Assembly (NCBI GenBank): GCA_027489105.1 | Contig: JAIYAJ010000543.1 | Coordinates: 1 to 19,597 of the forward strand | Length of the DNA stretch: 19,597 bases | Direction: 5' to 3' | Source of the DNA: Zymomonas sp. | GTDB lineage: Bacteria; Pseudomonadota; Alphaproteobacteria; Sphingomonadales; Sphingomonadaceae | In this document: positions 7,399 through 14,629 of the stretch, in pieces | Layout: each line of letters opens with the position of its first letter | Position numbering within the stretch: position 1 is the first letter of the stretch | Position numbers and translations under genes: made by a program | Notes under the pieces: generated by a model | The model's database searches: none | Seen by the model: the letters and a program-made list of their open reading frames with translations, nothing else | Told to the model about the DNA's origin: nothing

Positions 7399-8378
7399 AT
7401 CTGTCCGCTGCGGCGAACCTCGACGTCGAGCAGCGGCGCCAGCCGGACGATGTCCTCCCCGTCAGCGAGGCTGAGCACGCCGCGGAAGCGCCGCTCGGCG
7501 ACGCGCGGATCGGCACGGACGGTCTGGCCCGACCAGCGGGCGAGATCGGCCGCGACCTCGGCCATGGTCTGGCCGTCATAGATCAGGCGACCCTCGCGCC
7601 ATCCCGCGACGGCATCGGGGGCGACGGCGGTGAGCGCGAGTTGCGTTTCGCCATCGACCGCGCGGAGCGCGCGACCCGCGTCCAAGCGCACGGCTTCCGT
7701 CTCGGGATTGTACACGACCGCGCCCTCGGCGACCTGGACAGCGGTGGTGCCGCCTTCGCGCAGCACGTTGAAGCGCGTGCCGACATCGACCAGCGTCGCA
7801 TCGCCGACCTTGACCTTGAAGGGGGCATCGTCGTCGTGGACGACGTCGAACAGCGCCTCGCCGCGTTCGAGCGTAGCATAGCGCTGGTCCTTGCGGTCGA
7901 GCATCATGCGCGTTCCGCCGTTGAGAATGATTTTGCTGCCATCGTCGAGCTTGACCACCCGGCGCGTGCCCGGTGCTGTTTCGACCGGATAGAGAGCCGG
8001 CTGGCGATCGACCATGCCCACGCCGACGAGCACCGCCAGCGAGGCTGCGATCGCCCCGCCGATCCATGTGCGACGGCCGATGCCGCGCGACCGCTCCGCA
8101 GGAAAAGCCACGACATTGCCCGCGGCCGGCTGTTCGCCGAGCGGCGTTTCGACGGGCAGCAGGACGCCATCGAGATCCTGGTCGGCGACGGCAAACCGCT
8201 GGTACAACTCGGCATGGGCCGGATCCGACGACAGCCACGCCTCGAACGCGTCCCAGTCCTCGAAGCCGGGATCGCGCAGGCGGATCACCCAGTCGAGCGC
8301 CGCATCTTCCATATCGTGCCTGTCCTCAGCCATGAACTCGCGGCCCTCCGACAGACAGGACGGAGTCGTTTCCGTCAT
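7371..8378 (-). CDS. FecR-type anti-sigma factor / transmembrane signal transducer
   Basis: FecR proteins span the inner membrane, hold a FecI-type sigma factor in check, and relay receptor occupancy from the STN domain. The 335 residues show the cytoplasmic DUF4880-type domain (about 24-65, with ALDWVIRLRDPGFEDWDAFEAWL), one membrane helix (104-123) and a periplasmic FecR domain (about 133-225, with RRVVKLDDGSKIILNGGTRM and RGEALFDVVHDDDAPFKV). A C-terminal segment (about 260-335) would face the receptor's STN domain. The ATG at 8378 overlaps the sigma-gene stop as ATGA, implying translational coupling. An alternative ATG at 8333 has a better ribosome site (GGAGGG at 8344-8349, 10-base spacing) and would remove 15 residues, leaving MAEDRHDMEDAAL. 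The family call is secure; the start is open. Confidence 0.93.
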   Translation of the reverse strand: MTETTPSCLSEGREFMAEDRHDMEDAALDWVIRLRDPGFEDWDAFEAWLSSDPAHAELYQRFAVADQDLDGVLLPVETPLGEQPAAGNVVAFPAERSRGIGRRTWIGGAIAASLAVLVGVGMVDRQPALYPVETAPGTRRVVKLDDGSKIILNGGTRMMLDRKDQRYATLERGEALFDVVHDDDAPFKVKVGDATLVDVGTRFNVLREGGTTAVQVAEGAVVYNPETEAVRLDAGRALRAVDGETQLALTAVAPDAVAGWREGRLIYDGQTMAEVAADLARWSGQTVRADPRVAERRFRGVLSLADGEDIVRLAPLLDVEVRRSGQIWILAPRTP

Positions 8379-8887
8379 TCCTCATCGAAGCGCCTCCGTG
8401 TTTCGATCACCGTGCGATAGGCGCGGCGCAAGTCGCTCTCGACCGTGCTGATGCTGACGCCGAATTCCTGGGCGATGTCGCGCTGCCCGACGCCATCGAT
8501 CCGGTGCCTTCTGAAGATTGCCGCTGCCCGTTCGCCAAGCGTGTCGATCGTCCGCTGCATGATCGACAACTGCTCACGCGCGATCAGTCTGCGCTCGGTC
8601 GACGGCTCATCGGACATGCCGGGCAGGGTGGTTGCGGCTTCGGTCCAGTCATGGTCGCGCTTGGTCGCCTGCTGTTGCGAGCGGTAGCGGTCGAGCATGA
8701 GGTTGTTGGCGGCGCGGTACAGATAGGACAAGGGCTGTGCGATCGGGCCGGTCGGCGCTGCGGTGATCTTGATCCACAATTCCTGCAGGAGATCCTCGGC
8801 TGCATCCCCCGCGCCATGGGCGCGCAGGAAGCCGAGCAGCCTTTCCCGGTTCGACAGGAAGACGGCCTCAAGGCCGGTATCGCTCAT
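8375..8887 (-). CDS. ECF RNA polymerase sigma factor, FecI type
   Basis: This 170-residue sigma factor has region 2 at about residues 6-72 (DLLQELWIKI at 32-41, SYLYRAANNLMLDRYR at 54-69) and region 4 at about 112-165, with the helix-turn-helix GQRDIAQEFGVSISTVESDLRRA. It should direct polymerase to target promoters when released by the FecR-like partner encoded next. The open frame extends to 9211, but that extension overlaps the preceding membrane-protein gene and has no sigma-like sequence. The ATG at 8887 overlaps that gene's stop by four bases (ATGA), fixing the start. It is unusual for this class to sit downstream of two polytopic membrane-protein genes rather than first in its unit. 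Targets are unknown; the receptor and autotransporter are the obvious candidates. Confidence 0.93.
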   Translation of the reverse strand: MSDTGLEAVFLSNRERLLGFLRAHGAGDAAEDLLQELWIKITAAPTGPIAQPLSYLYRAANNLMLDRYRSQQQATKRDHDWTEAATTLPGMSDEPSTERRLIAREQLSIMQRTIDTLGERAAAIFRRHRIDGVGQRDIAQEFGVSISTVESDLRRAYRTVIETRRRFDEE

Positions 8888-10470
8888 GTCCCCGCTCGCT
8901 CGCCACTCAGCCCCGTATCCGGGAGACCGCGCTCTACACGCGGCAGCGTCGTGCTGCCAACGACTTCGTAGAGCGTCGACCTTCCCTGTCCCCAGACGGT
9001 TACGAGGCCGAAACGCCTTGGCTGCTTGAGTCGGATTCCGCTCAGCCAGACATGATCGAAGGCGCCGCGCGGGAAGAGCGTGAGCGCGCGCGTCAGGCTT
9101 CGGCCTTCCTCGGCGCAGGCGGACGGATAGACATGCTGGCTCGGGTCCGCCTGAAAGGGCCCCGCTGCGGGATAGGTCACCTTCAGGATATGCTGCCCCG
9201 CTATCGCCCATTGTTCGTTGACGAAGGCGTCGCGCTCGATGATCGCGAAGGCGGGGAGGTGGTCCTCACGCCCGTCCGCCCACTCGCGCAGGCAAGCGCG
9301 GTAGTTGAGCGCGAGCACCGCCGATCCGCGCGGAATGTGCGAGAGCAGGCTGAGGTCGGTGCGGCGCTCGGCAAGCTGCTCGGCATAGGACCATGTCACC
9401 GCCAGCGTCCGCGCTGCGAGGAAGGCGAGTCCGGCGAGCGCGATCGCCCGGCCGAGGCGGGGATCGCCGGCCGGCCGAACCGACAGCAGCAGCAATGTCC
9501 AGATCGCGGGCACGAGCCGCATGTCGACATAGGCACCGCCCATCATCAGGCGAGGCAGGACCAGGAAAGCACCGGCGACGAGCGCGGCGGGCAGGAGCAG
9601 GCGCGCCGAGAAGCGCAAGCGCGGATCGCGCCACGCGACATAGAGCAGGAAGAGGATTACGCCGAGCGATGCGAGATCGACCCACTGCCAGCGATCACGG
9701 AAGGTCGAGGCGATCCACAACAGCTTGTTGGGCAGGTTGAACCAGTCGGCGGATGGGCTGGGGACGGTTCCGGCCGGCGCTGCCAACAGCATCGGCAGCA
9801 GGGGCGCGGCGAGAGGCAGGCAGGCGATGATCGCCCCCTGCAGGGCAGTCGACAGGCGGTGGCCCTGCTCGCGGCGGGCGGCGATCTCGGTGCCGAACGC
9901 CATCAGCCCGAACAGACCCCAGCCCGCACTGTGGCAGGTCCACAGGATGAGCGAGAGCGGGACGGACAGGGCGGCCCGCATCCGGTGATGCTCCCGCTCG
10001 CCGAGGATAATCCATGCCGAGAGTGAGAGCAGCGCAAGACCTTGTGCCAACTCGAAATTGACGAAGCCCATCTGGAAGGGCCAGGCGAAGGCAAGGGGCA
10101 GGGCGAACAGACCTGCTTCGTTCATCCGGCCGTGCACTGCGCGGGCGAGACAGATCATACCGCCGACGTTCAGCGCGACGATCAGGATCGCGATGGCATG
10201 ACCGGTACCGACCGGGCCGATAAGCCCGATCAGCGGCAAGGCCAGCAGGTCGGTGCCCAGATTGCCGACCCACACCCAGTCGACCGAGAAATAGCGATGC
10301 AGCGGCGACGCATCGGGGGCGGTGGCGATGTGCCAGCGGGCGACATGGCCGGGCAGGTCGGTGAGCGGCGGCAGACCCGGCTGAAGCAAGGGGACGAGCG
10401 ACAGGAGGACCAGCGCGAACATCGGTCCCCCGCGCATCCACCATGGCCGGTCGTCGCCCCGCACGGTCAT
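8884..10470 (-). CDS. Polytopic membrane protein, GT-C glycosyltransferase-like
   Basis: This 528-residue inner-membrane protein has roughly ten to twelve hydrophobic segments between residues 15 and 390, followed by a soluble C-terminal region of about 130 residues that is probably periplasmic. The first loop carries LPPLTDLPGHVARWH (33-47). An acidic residue in this position (Asp38) is typical of GT-C enzymes that take sugars from polyprenyl-phosphate donors, but no specific family can be named. The frame is open back to 11646, yet everything upstream of the ATG at 10470 is the wrong frame of the preceding gene. At 10470 the start overlaps that gene's stop as ATGA. The same arrangement recurs at its own stop with the sigma gene. 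It probably works with the upstream glycosyltransferase. It could instead be a flippase or polymerase component. Confidence 0.75.
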   Translation of the reverse strand: MTVRGDDRPWWMRGGPMFALVLLSLVPLLQPGLPPLTDLPGHVARWHIATAPDASPLHRYFSVDWVWVGNLGTDLLALPLIGLIGPVGTGHAIAILIVALNVGGMICLARAVHGRMNEAGLFALPLAFAWPFQMGFVNFELAQGLALLSLSAWIILGEREHHRMRAALSVPLSLILWTCHSAGWGLFGLMAFGTEIAARREQGHRLSTALQGAIIACLPLAAPLLPMLLAAPAGTVPSPSADWFNLPNKLLWIASTFRDRWQWVDLASLGVILFLLYVAWRDPRLRFSARLLLPAALVAGAFLVLPRLMMGGAYVDMRLVPAIWTLLLLSVRPAGDPRLGRAIALAGLAFLAARTLAVTWSYAEQLAERRTDLSLLSHIPRGSAVLALNYRACLREWADGREDHLPAFAIIERDAFVNEQWAIAGQHILKVTYPAAGPFQADPSQHVYPSACAEEGRSLTRALTLFPRGAFDHVWLSGIRLKQPRRFGLVTVWGQGRSTLYEVVGSTTLPRVERGLPDTGLSGERAGT

Positions 10471-11918
10471 CGGGCCCGCGCGTATAACTGCCAGTCCATG
10501 CCCGACAGGCCCTTGGTCGTCGCGCTGGCCAGCGGCTGGAAGGCGCGTCCGCAGCGCAGGGCGGCAAGCGGGAAGCCCGCGCCGCGCGGAGCCTCCTGCA
10601 CGAAGTAGAAGTCGGCATGGACGCAGGATTCGCTCAGGATCAGCGGGTAACCCCGGCGCCCGGCGGCAGTCTGCAGCACCGCCGCATCGCGGCCATGTTC
10701 GAGTAGCACGAAGCCGCCGCCCGGCTGTTCGCGCATCATAGCCTCGACCGCGGCGCCCGGATCGGCGCGGCGGTTCTCTACGATGACGATGTCGGCGCTG
10801 ATCGACCCGACCAGCACCACCGTGATCAGCATCGTGCCGAAGCGCGGGCGCAGAACGAGGATTTCGGGCAGGAGGAGCAGGAGCCCGACCGCGCTCAGCA
10901 GATAATAGCGGGGATAGGCGCTGTTGTCGGGCTGGAACAGCAGCACGAGCAGCGGCAGGCCGAGGATCGCCAGCAGGAAGAAGGGCATGCGATCGGCCAG
11001 ACTCGGCTCGCGCCGCACCAGGCGCGGCAGCAACAGCACCCCGAGCATCAAGGATCCGGCGAGCCAGGGCCAGCCGACCGTATAGGCGAGCATGTGTGCG
11101 ACCGCGTCGACGAAGGCGACGAGCGAGAAGGGCGTGACGCTGCCCATGCGCAGCCCGTCGGGACTCGCGGCGGCCCCGGCGAAGATCATCAGCAGCACGA
11201 CCGCGACCGCCGCGAGCGCTCGGGCCGAGAAGAGCAGGGTGATGCGCAGCGCCGCGCGCCGTGGCATGTTCCGGGCCTCGACGATCACCATCCAGCCGAC
11301 CAGCGCGGCGACGCCGAACAGCATCGACACATGCGCGAGCATGCCGATGAACGCCGCCAGGCCGAACCATTCGGCGCCATAGCGGACGGGGCGTCCGCCG
11401 ATCTGGCGATCGACGATCAGGATCGAGACGAGCAGGGCGAGCAGCATCGGTGCATAGCCGCGCGCCTCCGACCCATAGGTGACAAGGATCGGCGACAGGG
11501 CGAACAGCGCCGCTGCGCAGCCCGCCGCCGCCACCCCGCGTTGTGCCGCGATCAGGCCGGCGACCGGGATCGCCAGCGTCCCGCACAGGATCGAAAGCGC
11601 GCGGCCGAGCATCGGCGAGGCGGTCCAGCCGACCGTCCGCAGCCACATCGTGTTCAGATGATGGTTATTGTCATGGTTGATCGCGAACAGCACGTCTCCG
11701 ATGGTCGCCGCATCGCGCGCGAAGATCGCCGACCAGGCTTCGTCCAGCCAATAATCCCCGGCCGCCGCCGCGATGCGGACGCCCAGCCCCAACAGGGTGA
11801 GAAACAGCAGGATGAACGGCAGCGGGGAGTTGGGAACAAGCTGCGGAAGCGGGCGCGACATGCCTGCTTCTATCGCAACCATCGACCGAAGCCAGCGGTC
11901 GAAATCGTAACAAATCAT
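10467..11918 (-). CDS. GT-C glycosyltransferase, GT39/ArnT-like (PMT_2 type)
   Basis: Enzymes of this type transfer a sugar from a polyprenyl-phosphate donor to lipid or protein at the periplasmic face of the inner membrane. Among 483 residues there are about ten to twelve hydrophobic segments. After the first helix comes AGDYWLDEAWS (53-63), with the Asp59-Glu60 pair expected of the catalytic first loop, then HDNNHHLNTMWL (82-93), a further conserved loop feature. The C-terminal ~100 residues are soluble. The ATG at 11918 leaves only 35 bp to the divergent corA-like gene and has no ribosome site. A CATAAT hexamer lies directly before it, so translation may really begin at Met13 (11882) or Met20 (11861, MSRPLPQLVP). 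It is first in the minus-strand cluster that continues into the sigma/FecR/receptor genes. The acceptor is unknown. Confidence 0.8.
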   Translation of the reverse strand: MICYDFDRWLRSMVAIEAGMSRPLPQLVPNSPLPFILLFLTLLGLGVRIAAAAGDYWLDEAWSAIFARDAATIGDVLFAINHDNNHHLNTMWLRTVGWTASPMLGRALSILCGTLAIPVAGLIAAQRGVAAAGCAAALFALSPILVTYGSEARGYAPMLLALLVSILIVDRQIGGRPVRYGAEWFGLAAFIGMLAHVSMLFGVAALVGWMVIVEARNMPRRAALRITLLFSARALAAVAVVLLMIFAGAAASPDGLRMGSVTPFSLVAFVDAVAHMLAYTVGWPWLAGSLMLGVLLLPRLVRREPSLADRMPFFLLAILGLPLLVLLFQPDNSAYPRYYLLSAVGLLLLLPEILVLRPRFGTMLITVVLVGSISADIVIVENRRADPGAAVEAMMREQPGGGFVLLEHGRDAAVLQTAAGRRGYPLILSESCVHADFYFVQEAPRGAGFPLAALRCGRAFQPLASATTKGLSGMDWQLYARAR

Positions 11919-11953
11919 ATTATGAAGGGTGCGAGATCAGCGCGGGAATCAGG
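11901..11953. promoter_or_regulatory. Compact divergent promoter region between the GT-C and CorA-type genes
   Basis: Only 35 bp separate the outermost start codons (11918 minus, 11954 plus). The AT-rich core 11901-11924 contains TATTAT (11918-11923, plus) and CATAAT (11919-11924, minus), each one base from the -10 consensus. No good -35 hexamer was found for either direction. If these are the -10 elements, the GT-C gene must start further inside its frame. Confidence 0.35.
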
Positions 11954-12961
11954 ATGACTTCGGACATGGCGAAAGGCCCGACCCCGCTGCCGCTCGGCGC
12001 GACCCCTGGATTGATCTGGGGCTATGCGTTCGACGGGACCACCGGCCGCGCCCGCGCGATCGAAAGCTGTGACGAGGCGAGCGAGGCGTTTCGCTGGTTC
12101 CATCTGAGCCTCGCACATCAGGGCAGTGCCAAGTGGATCGAGCGGCAGGCCGAGCTGCCCGACGAGGTGAAGGAATTGCTGCTCGGCAGCGACAATCACC
12201 AGCGGGCCTTGATCGACGAGGGCGTGGTCGGCTGCGTCATCCATGATGTGGAGCGAGACTTTGACGGCCGCGACAGCGGGCAGGTGGGCGCGATCCGCTT
12301 CGCGCTGACCGGACGGATGATCGTCACCGCGCGGCTGCATCCGATGCGTTCGGCCGATATCGTCCGTAACCGGCTGGCGCAGGGGCGGCGGATCGACCAG
12401 CCGGCCGACGCGCTCGATCTGCTGACGGCCACCGTGATGGAAGGCGTCGCCGCCGAGATGCGCGACCTCAGCCATGACGTGCAGCGCGCCGAGGACGCCT
12501 TTCTCGACGATCTGAACTCGCCCAATACGCGCGGCCTGATCGCGATCCGCCGCCGGCTCGCGCGGCTTCAGCGCACGGTCGAAGGCATGGGCCGGGTGTT
12601 CCGCCGGTTGGAGGAAGACGAAGAATTGCCCGATGCTATGGGCCCGACGGTCGAGAAGCTGTCGCAGCGGCTGCAATCGCTCGACGCCGACGCATTGGGC
12701 GTCCAGCGCCAGCTGCGCCAATTGCGCGAGGAGATCGACACCCAGGTCGATCAGCGCACCAACCAGAATCTTTACATCCTGTCGATCATGACCGCTCTGT
12801 TGCTGCCGGCAACCTTCGTGACCGGATTGTTCGGGATGAACACCGGTGGCTTGCCCTGGTCCGGATCGGGCCACGGTACCCTTCTCGCCACCGTAACCGC
12901 CTTCGGTGCGGCGGGGGCGACCTATGTCGCACTGCGCATGATGGGCTTCATGCGCCGCTAG
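11954..12961 (+). CDS. CorA/ZntB-family divalent cation transporter
   Basis: This 335-residue inner-membrane channel-type transporter has a large cytoplasmic N-terminal domain (1-265), including a long charged helix (about 195-270), and two C-terminal membrane helices (272-293 and 306-330). The signature GMN is at 294-296 in GLFGMNTGGLPW; the loop after it reads TGGLPW, as in ZntB-like members, rather than the acidic loop of classical Mg2+ CorA. Zinc or another divalent metal is therefore a plausible substrate, but direction of transport cannot be told from sequence. The ATG at 11954 follows AGG directly; Met5 (MAKGP) is an alternative start. It diverges from the GT-C gene and has no functional partner next to it. 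A perfect 20-base palindrome follows the stop. Confidence 0.92.
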   Translation: MTSDMAKGPTPLPLGATPGLIWGYAFDGTTGRARAIESCDEASEAFRWFHLSLAHQGSAKWIERQAELPDEVKELLLGSDNHQRALIDEGVVGCVIHDVERDFDGRDSGQVGAIRFALTGRMIVTARLHPMRSADIVRNRLAQGRRIDQPADALDLLTATVMEGVAAEMRDLSHDVQRAEDAFLDDLNSPNTRGLIAIRRRLARLQRTVEGMGRVFRRLEEDEELPDAMGPTVEKLSQRLQSLDADALGVQRQLRQLREEIDTQVDQRTNQNLYILSIMTALLLPATFVTGLFGMNTGGLPWSGSGHGTLLATVTAFGAAGATYVALRMMGFMRR

Positions 12962-12981
12962 CCATTCCGAAGCATCTTCAA

Positions 12982-13001
12982 GTTGACCGGATCCGGTCAA
13001 C
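12982..13001. other. Perfect 20-base palindrome after the corA-like gene
   Basis: GTTGACCGGATCCGGTCAAC is fully self-complementary, 20 bases past the transporter stop. As RNA it folds to a 7-bp stem with a GGATCC loop. Neither strand has a T-run afterwards, so it may be a weak terminator or a dimeric repressor's operator. The surrounding 12962-13137 contains nothing else I can name apart from an AT-rich patch near 13080-13105. Confidence 0.4.
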
Positions 13002-13137
13002 GGCTCGGAAAATGCGGCATCGAACGACAAGCAGCGTCTTCGCCCATCGTGAACAGGCTCCAGCCGCAGGGTGGCGTCAAGTTACAACAATTGTCATTAT
13101 TTGAGCCAGCTTGGTCCAGAACGGGCCAAAGCACCGA

Positions 13138-13166
13138 TTGTGTCGGACGATGGACATGCTTAACAG
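13138..13166 (+). promoter_or_regulatory. Weak candidate promoter for the small tandem ORFs
   Basis: TTGTGT (13138-13143) and TAACAG (13161-13166) are 17 bases apart. Transcription would begin near 13173, just ahead of the AGGGGAG ribosome site at 13189-13195. Both hexamers match consensus only partly. Confidence 0.25.
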
Positions 13167-13199
13167 ATGTGTCAGGGGATGTGCGATCAGGGGAGACGC

Positions 13200-13349
13200 A
13201 TGCGCAAGAGGGGACCGAACGGCGAGCGCACAAGAGAGGATGTCATCCGCTCGCGCGCTTGCGCCCGGCGCTTTGCGCGCGGTGCCTCCCCACAGATGCT
13301 TAGACGACGTCCCGCGCTGGACTCATCGACAGATTGCGGAGTGGCCTGA
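13200..13349 (+). CDS. Possible 49-residue arginine-rich small protein
   Basis: MRKRGPNGERTREDVIRS begins at an ATG preceded by a strong ribosome site (AGGGGAG, 4-base spacing). The product is very basic, with about 14 Arg in 49 residues, and has no family I recognise. Its stop codon ends four bases before the ATG of the next small gene, so it could be a coupled leader peptide. Arg-rich frames arise easily by chance in DNA of this composition, so this call rests mainly on the ribosome site and the spacing. Confidence 0.35.
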   Translation: MRKRGPNGERTREDVIRSRACARRFARGASPQMLRRRPALDSSTDCGVA

Positions 13350-13353
13350 GGGA

Positions 13354-13527
13354 ATGGCCGAGAAGGACAAGGGATCGGCTGCACGGTTGCGGCGCGAGGC
13401 TGCGAAGGCCCGCTTGCTAGCCCATAATGCGGACGAGCGGGACGAGGCTGCGCGGCTGCTCGACATAGCGTCGATGCTTGAGCGCGAGGCGCTGGCGATC
13501 GAGGACGCACTGCGCGTGCGCAGCTGA
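13354..13527 (+). CDS. Small helical hypothetical protein (57 aa)
   Basis: The protein MAEKDKGSAARLRREAAK... is highly charged and lacks Pro after the start, with a regular helix pattern (RLRREAAKARLLAHNADERDEAARLLDIASMLEREALAIEDAL). It resembles the short helical-hairpin proteins of unknown function common in alphaproteobacteria. The open frame extends upstream to 13111, but that part is low-quality Arg/Cys-rich sequence. The ATG at 13354 has GAGGGA immediately before it, overlapping the stop of the upstream small ORF. It is convergent with the acyltransferase gene, whose stop lies nine bases beyond. Confidence 0.55.
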   Translation: MAEKDKGSAARLRREAAKARLLAHNADERDEAARLLDIASMLEREALAIEDALRVRS

Positions 13528-13536
13528 GCGCGATAC

Positions 13537-14556
13537 TCAGCGCCGCGTGATCCATCGCCCTATCTTCATCCGCGCCCATCGATCGTAAAAGCGGTCCAGA
13601 AGCAGCGCGAGCCCGCAGAGCGACAGGACGGTTGCGATACCCAGCCATGGGGCCATGGGCTCGGGCTTGTGCCCAAAGAACACGATCCCGCGCGTGATGA
13701 TCGAGATCAGCGGTGCGTGAATGACGTAGAGCGGGTAGGACATCGCACCCAGGGCTTGCGCCATGTCGCTCAGCTTCGGTTCCCGCTCCGCCACCAGCCA
13801 CAGGATTACCGGGAACACCAGGAAGACGGTCGCGAAATCGGCCAGCGCGCCGCCTGGCAGGTTTCTCAGCCAGAGCACCGTCGCCAGACCTGCTACCGCG
13901 AACCAGGGTGACCATCCGGGGCTGCGGCTTGGGCGTCGATAGCGCTGGATCAGGACTCCCAGGAAGAAGGAAAAGCCGACGCGGGGAATGCCGCCGAGGA
14001 TGCTCGACCAGGACTCGCCGGCACCAGGATCGCCATATGCGAGCATCCCCGCCGCGCTTGTCGCGACGATCAGAAGCAACATGGGCGTGGTGAGGCGACG
14101 CCAGAGCAGCGCCAGCGCCAGATTGGCGACCAGTTCGAAAAAGAGCGACCAGGCGGGGAAGTTCAGTGGAAAGAGACTGTCGTCGCCGGCCCAGGTCGGC
14201 GAGGGGAGCATCAGCAGCCCGGACAGCACCGCGACGACGAACTCCCCCGCCGACAGATCGCCGCGCTTCAGTGCCAGCGCCGCTATCGCGCTGATAATGC
14301 CCACAACCAGCCCGACAAGGTAGAGCGGGTAAAGCCGCAGGAGGCGAGCCTTCAGGAAGGCTGTCGCCGTCAGTCCCTCGCGAAAACGCGGTTCATAGAC
14401 GGCCGCCAGGACATAGCCACTGATCAGGAAGAACAGGTCGACCGCGAGCCAGAAGCGCGGGATGTGCTGGAGGTCGAAGAAGGTGGCCGCATGGCCGAGC
14501 AGGACGAACAGCGCGGCGACCCCACGAAGCGCGTCGATCGTCTGCAATCGCCCCAT
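13537..14556 (-). CDS. Integral-membrane acyltransferase family 3 (OafA/YrhL-like)
   Basis: AT3 enzymes move an acyl group, usually acetyl, across the inner membrane onto sugars of exopolysaccharide, O-antigen or similar glycans. The 339 residues hold about ten membrane segments and the family start TIDALRGVAALFVLLGH (6-22), including the conserved Arg11 and His22. RFWLAVDLFFLISGYVLA follows (34-51), and FPAWSLFFELVANL lies in the middle. The frame is open back to 14817, but that extension overlaps the divergent gene and is not membrane-like, so the ATG at 14556 (MGRLQTIDALRG) is chosen. The protein lacks the C-terminal SGNH domain found fused in some OafA-like enzymes; a separate SGNH-type hydrolase is encoded divergently 73 bp away. 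The natural acceptor is unknown. Confidence 0.88.
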   Translation of the reverse strand: MGRLQTIDALRGVAALFVLLGHAATFFDLQHIPRFWLAVDLFFLISGYVLAAVYEPRFREGLTATAFLKARLLRLYPLYLVGLVVGIISAIAALALKRGDLSAGEFVVAVLSGLLMLPSPTWAGDDSLFPLNFPAWSLFFELVANLALALLWRRLTTPMLLLIVATSAAGMLAYGDPGAGESWSSILGGIPRVGFSFFLGVLIQRYRRPSRSPGWSPWFAVAGLATVLWLRNLPGGALADFATVFLVFPVILWLVAEREPKLSDMAQALGAMSYPLYVIHAPLISIITRGIVFFGHKPEPMAPWLGIATVLSLCGLALLLDRFYDRWARMKIGRWITRR

Positions 14557-14629
14557 GCCCCGGACTTGCACCGGGCATCGGGAGCGGTCAACTAGGCGGT
14601 GTATGGGATCGATGCGAGGAATGGCAACG

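Noticed and set aside
8888..9211. N-terminal extension of the sigma factor to 278 residues
   Set aside because: Lacks sigma-like sequence and lies wholly within the upstream membrane-protein gene.
10471..11646. N-terminal extension giving a 920-residue protein upstream of the second GT-C-like gene
   Set aside because: This part is the wrong frame of the preceding GT-C gene; the ATGA overlap at 10467-10470 fixes the start.
11915..13030. 371-residue minus-strand open frame over the CorA-type gene
   Set aside because: Antisense shadow with His/Gln/Arg-rich noise; the plus strand carries GMN and two membrane helices.
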